From Minisyncoccota bacterium (GTDB lineage: Bacteria; Patescibacteriota; Minisyncoccia; Minisyncoccales; UBA5738): 8,057 nt of DNA. Of the stretch, positions 1-6,150 are shown one piece after another; within the stretch, counting starts at the first letter, position 1; the number at the start of each line of letters is the position of its first letter. The position numbers were made by a program, and so were the translations under genes. Below the pieces are notes generated by a model. That model ran no database searches. It was not told the DNA's origin and saw only the letters and a list, made by a program, of their open reading frames with translations. The stretch is from contig JALOQL010000045.1 in assembly GCA_025453415.1 (NCBI GenBank), positions 1 through 8,057 on the forward strand. Reading direction: 5' to 3'.

Positions 1-1668
1 ATTCCGATCACAATCCAAAAAATGGCCGTGGCCGCCGAAGATAAAAACTTTTACAACAACAAGATCGGTATCGACCTGGAAGGCATAACACGCTCGTTTA
101 TCGTGTTCTTCAAGACCGGTAAAGCCAGTATGGGAGGCTCCACTATCGCCCAACAACTCATCCGGTCCACTTTCCTTTCAAACGAAAAAACTTTGGAGCG
201 GAAAATGAAAGAGATCGCCATGGCGGTCGAACTGACCCGGCGCTATTCTAAAGACGAGATATTGGAATGGTATTTGAACCAGGTGCCTTTCGGCCAAAAT
301 ACTTATGGCATCTCGGCCGCCAGCCTGAACTACTTCGGCAAACCGGTTTCCGAGATCAGTATTGCCCAGTCCGCCACCCTGATTTCATTAATCCAGGCAC
401 CCTCGTATTACCCCAGCCATTTCGACCAATTAATGCAAAGAAAAGATTATGTCATTAACCGCGCCGCCGAAGACGGTTACATTCCCCAGCAAGAAGCTGA
501 GGATGCCAAAAAATCCGAAGTGAAATTTATTGAAAAAGAAAATAACATCAAGGCGCCATACTTCACCCTTTGGATCAAAAAACAACTCGAGAACCAGTAC
601 GGAAAAACCTATCTAGAACAAAACGGCCTTTCGGTCTACACTTCGCTGGATTGGAACATGCAAACGATTGCCGAACAAACGGTGCGTGACGGGGTGAAAA
701 AGAATTACGCCTATTATGCCCACAACGCCGCCCTGGTGGCGATCGATCCAAAAACCGGCCAGGTACTGGCAATGACCGTCGGCACCGGTAATTATTACGA
801 CGATCCATATCCGAAAGATTGCACACCAGGGAAAAATTGCCTTTTTGACCCGCAATACAATGTCGCAGTCATGACGCCGGGACGCCAACCGGGATCATCA
901 TTTAAACCCTTCGTATACGCCACCGCTTTCGAAAAAGGCTATACCGACAAATCGATCGTCAATGATGTTTACACGTGCTTTGGTAAATGGGGCGGCAAAG
1001 AATACTGCCCCCACAACTATACCGGCGGGTTTTACGGCGCCGTTTCTTTGCGAACTGCTCTGGCGGGTTCGCTCAACGTTTCCGCGGTCAAGGTTTTAAA
1101 CGATTATGCCGGATTAAACGACAGCATATCCAAAGCCACCGAAATGGGAATCACCACTCTCAACAATAAATCCACATTCTACGGCCTGGCGTTGGTCCTA
1201 GGGGGCGGCGAAGCCACTTTATTGGATATGACATCGGCTTACGGAGTTTTCGCCGCTCAGGGCTATCGTACCCCCCCGGTCTCGATCGTTAAAATCACCA
1301 ACAGTAATGGTTCAGTGATCCACGAAAGCAATAAAACACCTCAACGGGTATTGAGTTCGCGCAGCGCCAATATGATCAGTAGTATTCTTTCGGATAATAA
1401 CGCGCGCGCCTACATTTTCGGCGCAAATTCGCCACTCTATTTCTCCAGCCATAATGTGGCGGTAAAAACCGGCACCACCAGCGACTACAAAGATGGCTGG
1501 ATCATCGGCTATACCCCGTCGCTCGTCGCCGGCGTCTGGGCAGGTAACAGCAATAATGAGCCGCTTAAAAAAGAACCTGGTTCGGTAGTCGCCGGTCCGA
1601 TATGGCACGCCTTCATGGAAAAAGTCCTCGACAACTACCCAAAAGAGACCTTCCCCTCCATAGATTAG
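1..1668 (+). CDS. Class A penicillin-binding protein (PBP1A-like transglycosylase/transpeptidase), 5' end outside window
   Basis: Bifunctional peptidoglycan synthase that polymerises lipid II glycan strands and cross-links stem peptides on the outer face of the cytoplasmic membrane. The frame is open from base 1 (IPITIQKM...), so the N-terminal membrane anchor and the true start lie outside; the ATG at 22 is internal. The GT51 glycosyltransferase domain comes first: catalytic Glu of the E-D-x-x-F-Y motif at nt 37-39, GGSTIAQQ at 133-156, RKMKE at 199-213 and EILEWYLNQ at 256-282. The transpeptidase domain follows, with nucleophile Ser of SSFK at 895-906, SLN at 1069-1077 and KTG at 1465-1473. 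All three penicillin-binding motifs are intact. The protein ends about 60 residues after KTG with no C-terminal extension. One oddity: after EDxxFY the usual His-x/His-His-Gly is replaced by NNKIG, with one extra residue. The gene converges on dnaN and shares its terminator. The family is certain; the exact paralogue (PBP1A, 2A or 1C) is less so. Confidence 0.95.
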   Translation: MPITIQKMAVAAEDKNFYNNKIGIDLEGITRSFIVFFKTGKASMGGSTIAQQLIRSTFLSNEKTLERKMKEIAMAVELTRRYSKDEILEWYLNQVPFGQNTYGISAASLNYFGKPVSEISIAQSATLISLIQAPSYYPSHFDQLMQRKDYVINRAAEDGYIPQQEAEDAKKSEVKFIEKENNIKAPYFTLWIKKQLENQYGKTYLEQNGLSVYTSLDWNMQTIAEQTVRDGVKKNYAYYAHNAALVAIDPKTGQVLAMTVGTGNYYDDPYPKDCTPGKNCLFDPQYNVAVMTPGRQPGSSFKPFVYATAFEKGYTDKSIVNDVYTCFGKWGGKEYCPHNYTGGFYGAVSLRTALAGSLNVSAVKVLNDYAGLNDSISKATEMGITTLNNKSTFYGLALVLGGGEATLLDMTSAYGVFAAQGYRTPPVSIVKITNSNGSVIHESNKTPQRVLSSRSANMISSILSDNNARAYIFGANSPLYFSSHNVAVKTGTTSDYKDGWIIGYTPSLVAGVWAGNSNNEPLKKEPGSVVAGPIWHAFMEKVLDNYPKETFPSID

Positions 1669-1675
1669 CGAATCT

Positions 1676-1708
1676 AAAAAAAACTCCGCCGTTTGGCGGA
1701 GTTTTTTT
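1676..1708. terminator. Bidirectional intrinsic terminator between the convergent PBP and dnaN genes
   Basis: A 7-bp GC-rich stem, CTCCGCC at 1684-1690 with GGCGGAG at 1695-1701, closes a GTTT loop. It is flanked by eight A (1676-1683) on the left and seven T (1702-1708) on the right. The A and T runs make it usable from either strand. It lies 7 nt after the PBP stop and 4 nt after the dnaN stop, so it most likely ends both transcripts. Confidence 0.93.
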
Positions 1709-1712
1709 AATA

Positions 1713-2849
1713 CTAGAACTTTTTAATCGGCATCAGAATATAAATGAATCCGGGATCATTGGCGGATTTCAACACCCCCGGGCCGTCGTCGCTGGAAAAC
1801 TCAAGCAAACACCCGTCATCCTTAATCACATTAAGGCCATCCAGTAGGAATTTATGATTGAAAGTGATATCGATATCCTTTCCGGAAACCTTTTCCAATT
1901 TTACCTTGCTTTCGTATTCTCCCAGGTCGGCCGACTGGCTCGCAATCGTCAAAGCCTCGTCTTTTTGCGATATCTTGACGTTTATCTCGCTTCCCTTCCC
2001 CGCAAATATCCCGGCCGACTTCAAATGGTTCAACAACTCCTTTTTAGAAAACGAAATAGTTGTCGCAAACGACGTCGGAATGATCGCCTGATAATCGGGA
2101 AACTCGCCCTCGATAAGCCGGGCGACAAATTGTACCTGCGGCTGACTTTGATCCTCGTCAGCCACCAGTTCAACTGTCACTTGGTTGATGGTAAAAAATA
2201 TATTTATGTTCTTTGATTTATCGCCAAAAATCGAGATCATCTCCCGCACCGCCCGCAAGGGAAAAATAACCGAATAATCCTTTGATAAAGTATTATGCTT
2301 GGGAACCGAAACAGTCTTCTCGCCTAGTCGAAAACTGTCGGTGGCGACAATTTTAATACCATCATTTTTAAACAGAACCAGAACCCCGGTTATTTCCGGT
2401 TTTACCGAAGATACGCTAGTAAAATTAGCTACCTGCGCCAAAGCCTGACAAAAATGATCGGCCCGCAGCGACAAGTATTCTCCATCCGTACTTACCGGTA
2501 ATTCCGGAAACTCGTCCGCGTTTAATCCTTTAAGGTTGGATTTGCGATTCTCACCGGTCACCAGAATCGAGTTCCCTTCAGCCTGGATACCCACCGAACC
2601 GCCCGGAAACGACCCTATCAAACCGGAAAACATTTGTGCCGGCAAAGCAATACTCCCGTCATCTTCGGTTTTTGCCAGCATCGTAAAAGACACTCCAGTC
2701 TCGAGATTGGTCGCAACCACGTTCAGGGAATTTTTTTGGGCTCGTAATAAGATATTGCCAAGTATCGGCAAGGTTGCGTCCCGTCCGGTTATTTTTTCCG
2801 CCTGGACCAGTATTTGATTTAGTTTTTCCTGTAAGATTTTTAGTTTCAT
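1713..2849 (-). CDS. dnaN: DNA polymerase III subunit beta (sliding clamp)
   Basis: This is the ring-shaped processivity clamp that tethers DNA polymerase III and many repair partners to DNA. At 378 residues it has the usual family length, giving three repeated clamp domains of roughly 1-120, 121-250 and 251-378. Recognisable family segments are the N-terminal TLPILGNILL, the domain-2 ATDSFRL, the domain-3 entry LIEGEFPDYQAIIP and the C-terminal YILMPIKKF, which corresponds to the MPMRL-type end that builds the partner-binding pocket. The start is the ATG at 2849, with AGGA 5 nt upstream on the - strand. It lies downstream of dnaA, separated by 241 bp of origin-like sequence. recF and gyrB, which often follow dnaN, are absent here; a convergent PBP gene follows instead. 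The coding strand is G-rich relative to C, as expected for a leading-strand gene. Confidence 0.98.
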   Translation of the reverse strand: MKLKILQEKLNQILVQAEKITGRDATLPILGNILLRAQKNSLNVVATNLETGVSFTMLAKTEDDGSIALPAQMFSGLIGSFPGGSVGIQAEGNSILVTGENRKSNLKGLNADEFPELPVSTDGEYLSLRADHFCQALAQVANFTSVSSVKPEITGVLVLFKNDGIKIVATDSFRLGEKTVSVPKHNTLSKDYSVIFPLRAVREMISIFGDKSKNINIFFTINQVTVELVADEDQSQPQVQFVARLIEGEFPDYQAIIPTSFATTISFSKKELLNHLKSAGIFAGKGSEINVKISQKDEALTIASQSADLGEYESKVKLEKVSGKDIDITFNHKFLLDGLNVIKDDGCLLEFSSDDGPGVLKSANDPGFIYILMPIKKF

Positions 2850-2856
2850 CTTTTTC

Positions 2857-2905
2857 CTAATTATTATTTGATTGAATATATATATTAAATAAATATCATT
2901 ATTAG
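2857..2905. other. Probable DNA unwinding element with DnaA-trio-like triplets
   Basis: The tract is almost pure A+T. Starting 4 nt beyond the perfect DnaA box at 2910-2918, the + strand read 3' to 5' from 2905 gives GAT TAT TAC TAT AAA, five triplets with a central A. The DnaA-trio consensus is 3'-(G/A)A(T/A)-5', which DnaA uses to load onto single-stranded DNA during melting. Strand and orientation relative to the box are the same as in B. subtilis. Only the first and last triplets match the consensus fully; the middle ones keep just the central A. Confidence 0.6.
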
Positions 2906-2909
2906 TCGT

Positions 2910-2918
2910 TGTGGATAA
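2910..2918 (-). promoter_or_regulatory. DnaA box (perfect consensus)
   Basis: The - strand reads TTATCCACA, an exact match to the DnaA box consensus. It borders the AT-rich tract on the dnaN side and is the likely anchor for DnaA filament loading onto that tract. Confidence 0.88.
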
Positions 2919-2953
2919 GTACTGTTTTGATCGTAAGTCCCGTTTGAATATCT

Positions 2954-2962
2954 TGTGGATTA
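2954..2962 (-). promoter_or_regulatory. DnaA box (one mismatch)
   Basis: The - strand reads TAATCCACA, 8 of 9 to consensus. It has the same orientation as the perfect box and lies 44 bp from it, about four helical turns, which would put both on the same face of DNA. Confidence 0.65.
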
Positions 2963-3002
2963 TGGTTGGTTTTTACTAGGGTCTTGTTGTTGATGTTTTG
3001 TG

Positions 3003-3030
3003 ATTATATTCTTGAGATGATATTTTTTAA
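3003..3030 (-). promoter_or_regulatory. Possible dnaN promoter
   Basis: On the - strand there is a perfect TATAAT (3008-3003) with TTAAAA (3030-3025) 16 bp upstream. It would place a start site about 145 nt before dnaN and inside the origin region. AT-rich DNA gives such matches by chance, and dnaN may instead be read through from dnaA. Confidence 0.3.
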
Positions 3031-3057
3031 CTGGCGGTCATCAGTTTTTTATTGTAT

Positions 3058-3066
3058 TTATCCCCA
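3058..3066 (+). promoter_or_regulatory. Possible DnaA box (one mismatch)
   Basis: The + strand reads TTATCCCCA, 8 of 9 to consensus, in the opposite orientation to the other two boxes and 25 bp beyond the dnaA stop. A single match of this quality in AT-rich DNA is only moderate evidence. Confidence 0.45.
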
Positions 3067-3090
3067 GGGATATTGATATTTTTTCAACAG

Positions 3091-4440
3091 TCAGGAGTTG
3101 TATATTTTTTGCTTAAGCAAATTGATCTCTTCCTGGAAATCCTCATTGGTTTTTATCTCGGATGAGATTTTTTTATAGGCGTGCATGACGGTGGTGTGAT
3201 CTTTATTTCCCATTTTTCTGCCAATAAACGGAAAAGAGGCATTAAGCTCTTCCCTTAATAAATACATCACTATTTGTCGTGGTTTAACAATCTCTTTTTT
3301 GCGGGAATCCGACATAATGTCCTTTTCCTTTAAATCGTAGAAATTAACCGCTTCCTGGATTATTTTTTTAAGGTTGACGGTTTTTTTCGGGTTCACCGAC
3401 GAAAGTACGCTTTGGCAGAGCTCCATACTGGGCGCGATGTTCTTAAATTTGGCGTGAGCTGCCATTTTTGTCAGAACCCCCTCAAGTTCCCGGACGTTGC
3501 TTTGGACAACTGAGGCGATATTGGAAAGGATTTCGTCGGAAAAAACAATATTCAATTGCTGGCATTTGGTCTTCAGGATGGCGACGCGCGTTTCAAAATC
3601 CGGCTGGCTGACATCGGCGATCATACCCCCTTCGAAACGGGACCTCAGGCGGTCGGATAATTCCGGAATAGCTTTTGGCGCCCGGTCCGATGATAGGATA
3701 ATTTGCAAATTTTTATTATAGAGGCTGTTGAAAAGGTAGAAAAATTCGTCTTGCGTCCGCTCCTTGCCGGAGATGAACTGGATATCGTCGATAATAAACA
3801 CTGCCGTATCCAGGTACTTTGCCCGCAAACTCTCGATGGTGCCGCCGCGGATCGCCGAAATGATTTCCGAAGTGAGTTTTTCGGTCGGGATGTAGCGCAC
3901 TTTCTTTTCATTGAATTTTGCCAGCACTTCGTTGCCGATCGATTGGAGGAGGTGGGTTTTTCCCAGCCCCACCCCGCCATAGACAAAAAGGGGGTTGTAG
4001 ACCATGCCCGGGTTTTTTGCGACCGCCCAAGCGGCGGCATGGGCCAATTCATTATGGGGCCCTACAATAAAACAATCGAAGTTGTATTTTGGGTTGAGAT
4101 TGGTGTTTTTGTTGAGTTTATATTCGTCAAAACCAATCTGGCCGGGCGCGGCGTGTGTTGGTGTTGAAGCCGGGGTTACCGCCGCCGGGATATGATTTTT
4201 AATGACCCGGAAAAGCACTTCCCGGATCGACGGGTCGGTATCGCGCAGGAATTTTAAGGTTTGCTTGTGGTATTTTTGTTCAAGCCATTCTTTGGCAAAA
4301 AGGTTTGGTGCCGCGATCGTGACCTCGCCGTTCTCGATCGAAAAAATACTGGTTGATTTAAACCAGGTGGTAAATATCGCCGGAGAAACATTTAACTGGA
4401 TTTGCGCCAGGATCGACTTCCAGATTTCCTCGTTGGTCAT
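3091..4440 (-). CDS. dnaA: Chromosomal replication initiator protein DnaA
   Basis: AAA+ ATPase that binds DnaA boxes, melts oriC and recruits the helicase. With the start at 4440 it has 449 residues, the usual length. Domain I (about 1-85) opens MTNEEIWKSILAQIQ and contains the conserved TTWF. A short Ala/Thr/Pro-rich linker (domain II) follows. The AAA+ domain starts near LNPKYNFDCFIVGPHNELAHAAA. Walker A GGVGLGKT is at 155-162, Walker B aspartates are D218-D219, and the LSDRLRSRFEGG arginine-finger box is intact. C-terminal domain IV carries the DnaA signature GNKDHTTVMHA, with DHTT at 414-417, which reads the DnaA box. An upstream in-frame ATG at 4491 adds 17 residues, but those codons include the TATAAT of the likely promoter and lack homology to family N-termini, so 4440 is preferred. 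No clear Shine-Dalgarno precedes either start. Confidence 0.97.
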   Translation of the reverse strand: MTNEEIWKSILAQIQLNVSPAIFTTWFKSTSIFSIENGEVTIAAPNLFAKEWLEQKYHKQTLKFLRDTDPSIREVLFRVIKNHIPAAVTPASTPTHAAPGQIGFDEYKLNKNTNLNPKYNFDCFIVGPHNELAHAAAWAVAKNPGMVYNPLFVYGGVGLGKTHLLQSIGNEVLAKFNEKKVRYIPTEKLTSEIISAIRGGTIESLRAKYLDTAVFIIDDIQFISGKERTQDEFFYLFNSLYNKNLQIILSSDRAPKAIPELSDRLRSRFEGGMIADVSQPDFETRVAILKTKCQQLNIVFSDEILSNIASVVQSNVRELEGVLTKMAAHAKFKNIAPSMELCQSVLSSVNPKKTVNLKKIIQEAVNFYDLKEKDIMSDSRKKEIVKPRQIVMYLLREELNASFPFIGRKMGNKDHTTVMHAYKKISSEIKTNEDFQEEINLLKQKIYNS

Positions 4441-4479
4441 TTTGGGGTCAATTATTATGGTAGTGAAAAATAATTTATA

Positions 4480-4509
4480 ATTATACCCCACTATTTCTTA
4501 CATTGAGAA
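4480..4509 (-). promoter_or_regulatory. Probable dnaA promoter
   Basis: The - strand has a perfect TATAAT at 4485-4480 and a weak -35, TTCTCA, at 4509-4504 with an 18-bp spacer. The expected start site near 4473 leaves a leader of about 33 nt before the ATG at 4440. This also argues against the longer dnaA start at 4491. Confidence 0.6.
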
Positions 4510-4511
4510 TA

Positions 4512-4560
4512 GTTAAAACCCGGGTCAAAATCAAGTAAAAACAGGTTAAAATCCCGGATC
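4512..4560. repeat. Pair of direct repeats upstream of the dnaA promoter
   Basis: GTTAAAACCCGGGTC at 4512-4526 recurs as GTTAAAATCCCGGATC at 4545-4560, differing by one inserted T and one G-to-A change. The offset is 33 bp, close to three helical turns. The position just behind the dnaA -35 suggests an operator pair, but no known regulator motif is recognised. Confidence 0.5.
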
Positions 4561-4640
4561 GGCACGGTTTTATTTAAAAAAAAGAGGGCAATAAGCCTGA
4601 CTAAGCCACAGTTTTCTAAAAAATCAATAATCCATAGTTG

Positions 4641-4671
4641 TTGAAAATCTGTGGAAAAGTATGGGTATAAT
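4641..4671 (+). promoter_or_regulatory. Possible upstream promoter of the rpmH operon (P1)
   Basis: A perfect TATAAT lies at 4666-4671 with TTGAAA at 4641-4646; the 19-bp spacer is longer than optimal. The last T of the -10 is also the first base of the perfect DnaA box, so bound DnaA should interfere with RNA polymerase. Transcripts from here would carry a leader of about 180 nt that includes the inverted repeat. Confidence 0.4.
4650..4658 (-). promoter_or_regulatory. DnaA box (one mismatch)
   Basis: The - strand reads TTTTCCACA, 8 of 9 to consensus. It is 21 bp, two helical turns, from the perfect box at 4671-4679 and has the same orientation, so the two form a phased pair. Confidence 0.6.
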
Positions 4672-4679
4672 GTGGATAA
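4671..4679 (-). promoter_or_regulatory. DnaA box (perfect consensus)
   Basis: The - strand reads TTATCCACA exactly. It abuts the -10 of a candidate rightward promoter. With the perfect box at 2910-2918 it flanks dnaA, and both boxes point the same way. Confidence 0.85.
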
Positions 4680-4695
4680 AACCGATTAATAAGAT

Positions 4696-4764
4696 CAAAA
4701 TCCAAATGACAAATGTAAAATTAATGCTAATATTTTTGTTCTGAAATTTGACATTTAGATTTTG
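4696..4764. repeat. Imperfect 21-bp inverted repeat upstream of rpmH
   Basis: The left arm at 4696-4716 (core CAAAATCCAAATGACAAAT) and the right arm at 4744-4764 are reverse complements at about 18 of 21 positions, separated by a 27-bp AT-rich loop. As RNA it could fold in a leader made from P1. It could instead be a dispersed intergenic repeat. It is not an intrinsic terminator, because the stem is AT-rich and no T tract follows. Confidence 0.6.
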
Positions 4765-4786
4765 GATTTGCGCGGCGCGCTAGGGG

Positions 4787-4814
4787 TTTACTTTTTTGGG
4801 TTTTGGAGTAGAAT
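4787..4814 (+). promoter_or_regulatory. Probable main promoter of the rpmH-rnpA-yidC-jag operon (P2)
   Basis: TTTACT at 4787-4792 and TAGAAT at 4809-4814 are separated by 16 bp. The start site would fall near 4821, about 35 nt before the rpmH ATG. The -10 differs from consensus at one position. Confidence 0.6.
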
Positions 4815-4855
4815 GGAGTCGTGCTTAAATGAAGATATAGAATAAGGCAAAAAAC

Positions 4856-4990
4856 ATGAGTGTTACCTATCAACCAAAAAAGCGCAAAAGAAGCAAAACG
4901 CACGGTTTTCGCAAGCGGTCCCGGACCACGGGCGGCCGGCGGGTTTTGAAGGCGCGCCGCGCCAAGGGGAGGAAAAAACTCACCGTGTAA
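4856..4990 (+). CDS. rpmH: 50S ribosomal protein L34
   Basis: A 44-residue, very basic protein of the large ribosomal subunit, of typical L34 length. It starts MSVTYQPKKRKRSKTHGFRKR and continues with TTGGRRVLKARRAKGRKKL, matching the L34 signature (Q-P-x-x-x-x-R ... HGFR-R ... R-x-VL--RR-KGR--L). An AAGG at 4844-4847 lies 8 nt before the ATG. It is the first gene of the + strand operon and is divergent from dnaA, the standard origin arrangement. It was found by direct reading because it is too short for most ORF thresholds. Its stop is 4 nt before the rnpA start, so the two are probably translationally coupled. Confidence 0.97.
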   Translation: MSVTYQPKKRKRSKTHGFRKRSRTTGGRRVLKARRAKGRKKLTV

Positions 4991-4994
4991 TAAT

Positions 4995-5375
4995 ATGCTG
5001 CCGCCGGCAAATCGCCTTCGCAAAGAAAAAGACATCAAACGGGTGCTTTCTCAAAGGACCGGGTTCAGGAGCGGCTTGTTGATATGCAAGACGGCGGATA
5101 ACGGTTTGGATACCGCCCGTTTTTGTTTTATGGTTTCCAAGCGGATATCCAATAAAGCGGTTGTGCGCAACCGGCTCAAGCGCCGGTTGCGCGAAGCGGT
5201 GGCAGAGAATCTGTTTCGGGTGCGCGGCGGGAAGGATTGTATCCTGATCGCCTCTCCCGGACTGGAAAAGAAGGTTTTTAGCGATTTGTCGGTTTTGGTC
5301 GGTAAAGTTTTAACCGGTTCAAGAATCATCGGCAGCGTCAGTGTCGCGCCGGGTATTATAACCAATCAAAAATGA
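4995..5375 (+). CDS. rnpA: Ribonuclease P protein component
   Basis: Basic protein subunit of RNase P, which helps the catalytic RNA bind and cleave the 5' leader of precursor tRNAs. At 126 residues it fits the family. The N-terminal LRKEKDIKRVLSQ and the central RNR signature are clear: SKRISNKAVVRNRLKRRLRE, with R58-N59-R60 and R63 to E67, the helix that contacts RNA. The ATG at 4995 is 4 nt after the rpmH stop with no close Shine-Dalgarno, so translation probably depends on coupling to rpmH. Its stop overlaps the yidC start as ATGA. No yidD gene lies between rnpA and yidC, unlike in many other bacteria. The RNase P RNA gene is not in this window. Confidence 0.96.
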   Translation: MLPPANRLRKEKDIKRVLSQRTGFRSGLLICKTADNGLDTARFCFMVSKRISNKAVVRNRLKRRLREAVAENLFRVRGGKDCILIASPGLEKKVFSDLSVLVGKVLTGSRIIGSVSVAPGIITNQK

Positions 5376-6130
5376 ACATATTCGACGCGTTATTGTATCA
5401 GCCGTTCTTCAATATTTTGATCTTGTTTTATGAGTATTTGCCCGGGCGCGATTTTGGCGTGGCGATAATCGCGCTGACGGTTTTGATCCGTTTTCTGCTT
5501 TATCCCTTGGTGGCCGAATCCATCCGGGTGCAGAAAGTGAATGCTGTTATTCAGCCCAAGATCAAGGAGATTCAGGAAAAATATAAGGATAACAAAGAAA
5601 AGCAGGCGATGCTGATGATGGAGCTTTGGAAAGAGCATAAGATCAACCCCTTGAGCACTTTGTTGTTCTTATTGATCCAAATCCCGATCCTGTGGACTTT
5701 GTACCGGGTTTTTTGGGATGGGTTTAAGAACGAATCTTTGGCCAATCTTTATCCGTTTGTGCCCAATCCCGGAACGGTGAACCCTGTGTTTCTGGGAGTG
5801 ATCAATCTGTCGGAAGCCCGGCCGGAGCTGGCGGTTGCGGCCGGCATATTGCAGTTCATCCAGGTGAAGATGATGATACCCAAGACCGCGCCGGCTACCG
5901 GGCCGAAAAGCCAGTCCGAACAGTTTGCCGCGATGATGCAAACCCAGTCGTTGTACGTGTTCCCGCTCATCACGATATTGATATTCTGGGGCCTGCCTTC
6001 CGCTCTCGGGCTTTATTGGGTGGCGACCAGCGTGTTTTCGATCGTCCAGCAATATTTGATATTAAAAAAAGATCCTGCCGATGGCGGGAAAGGAAAGTCG
6101 TTATCCGCTCCGGCTGCGTCCGGGATTTAA
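5372..6130 (+). CDS. yidC: Membrane protein insertase YidC/Oxa1 family
   Basis: Inserts membrane proteins into the cytoplasmic membrane, alone or with SecYEG. At 252 residues it is the short form, without the large periplasmic domain of Gram-negative YidC. A first core membrane helix (about 28-47) contains R40 in LIRFLLYPL, the conserved positive residue of the hydrophilic groove. A charged cytoplasmic helical hairpin (about 48-90) with many Lys/Glu follows. Then come a helix around 93-115 (NPLSTLLFLLIQIPILW), one around 139-168 and a C-terminal hairpin around 195-232 with the family motif PSALGLYW at 209-216. No lipoprotein signal is visible; a short hydrophobic N-terminus (10-24) precedes the first core helix. 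The start overlaps the rnpA stop by 4 nt (ATGA), which indicates coupling. The C-terminal tail is short and basic, suited to ribosome contact. Confidence 0.95.
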   Translation: MNIFDALLYQPFFNILILFYEYLPGRDFGVAIIALTVLIRFLLYPLVAESIRVQKVNAVIQPKIKEIQEKYKDNKEKQAMLMMELWKEHKINPLSTLLFLLIQIPILWTLYRVFWDGFKNESLANLYPFVPNPGTVNPVFLGVINLSEARPELAVAAGILQFIQVKMMIPKTAPATGPKSQSEQFAAMMQTQSLYVFPLITILIFWGLPSALGLYWVATSVFSIVQQYLILKKDPADGGKGKSLSAPAASGI

Positions 6131-6150
6131 TGGGGGGTTAACCTAAACAT

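Larger units (their letters stand above)
2850..3090. other. dnaA-dnaN intergenic region, probable unwinding half of oriC
   Basis: This 241-bp AT-rich gap has no credible ORF. It contains one perfect DnaA box, two one-mismatch boxes, an AT-rich tract with a DnaA-trio-like triplet series, and a possible dnaN promoter. The arrangement matches the Bacillus subtilis incC side of oriC: a box oriented in the dnaA-to-dnaN direction, then trios and the unwinding element before dnaN. Calling it the functional origin is inference from position and motifs. Confidence 0.8.
4441..4855. other. dnaA-rpmH divergent intergenic region, probable second half of oriC
   Basis: This 415-bp stretch has no credible gene. 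It holds the dnaA promoter, a direct repeat behind it, a perfect and a one-mismatch DnaA box, two candidate rightward promoters and an imperfect inverted repeat. DnaA boxes on both sides of dnaA make the origin look bipartite, as in B. subtilis. The stretch 4561-4640 contains A/T tracts and two 7-of-9 box-like sites but nothing firm. Confidence 0.75.

Noticed and set aside
2999..3007. TGTGATTAT as another DnaA box between dnaA and dnaN.
   Set aside because: Three mismatches to consensus.
3645..4167. Long open frames overlapping dnaA on both strands.
   Set aside because: They lie inside the well-supported dnaA frame, have no recognisable domains and are low-quality basic/Ser-rich translations typical of shadow frames.
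4441..4491. Longer dnaA start at ATG 4491 (17 extra residues).
   Set aside because: The extra codons overlap the TATAAT of the probable dnaA promoter, and the extension (MGYNYKLFF...) is unlike DnaA N-termini, while the Met at 4440 begins a family-like sequence.
4602..4636. Further DnaA-box-like sites TAAGCCACA (4602-4610) and TAATCCATA (4628-4636).
   Set aside because: Each has two mismatches to consensus, too weak in AT-rich DNA to call alone.
4748..4753. Perfect TTGACA, a possible -35 for rpmH.
   Set aside because: At 16-18 bp downstream the sequence is GC-rich (CGCGGC), with no -10. It is part of the inverted-repeat arm.
4727..5038. A 103-codon - strand ORF covering rpmH.
   Set aside because: It is antisense to the clear L34 gene and the rnpA start, and its end is the translated inverted repeat; no family resemblance.
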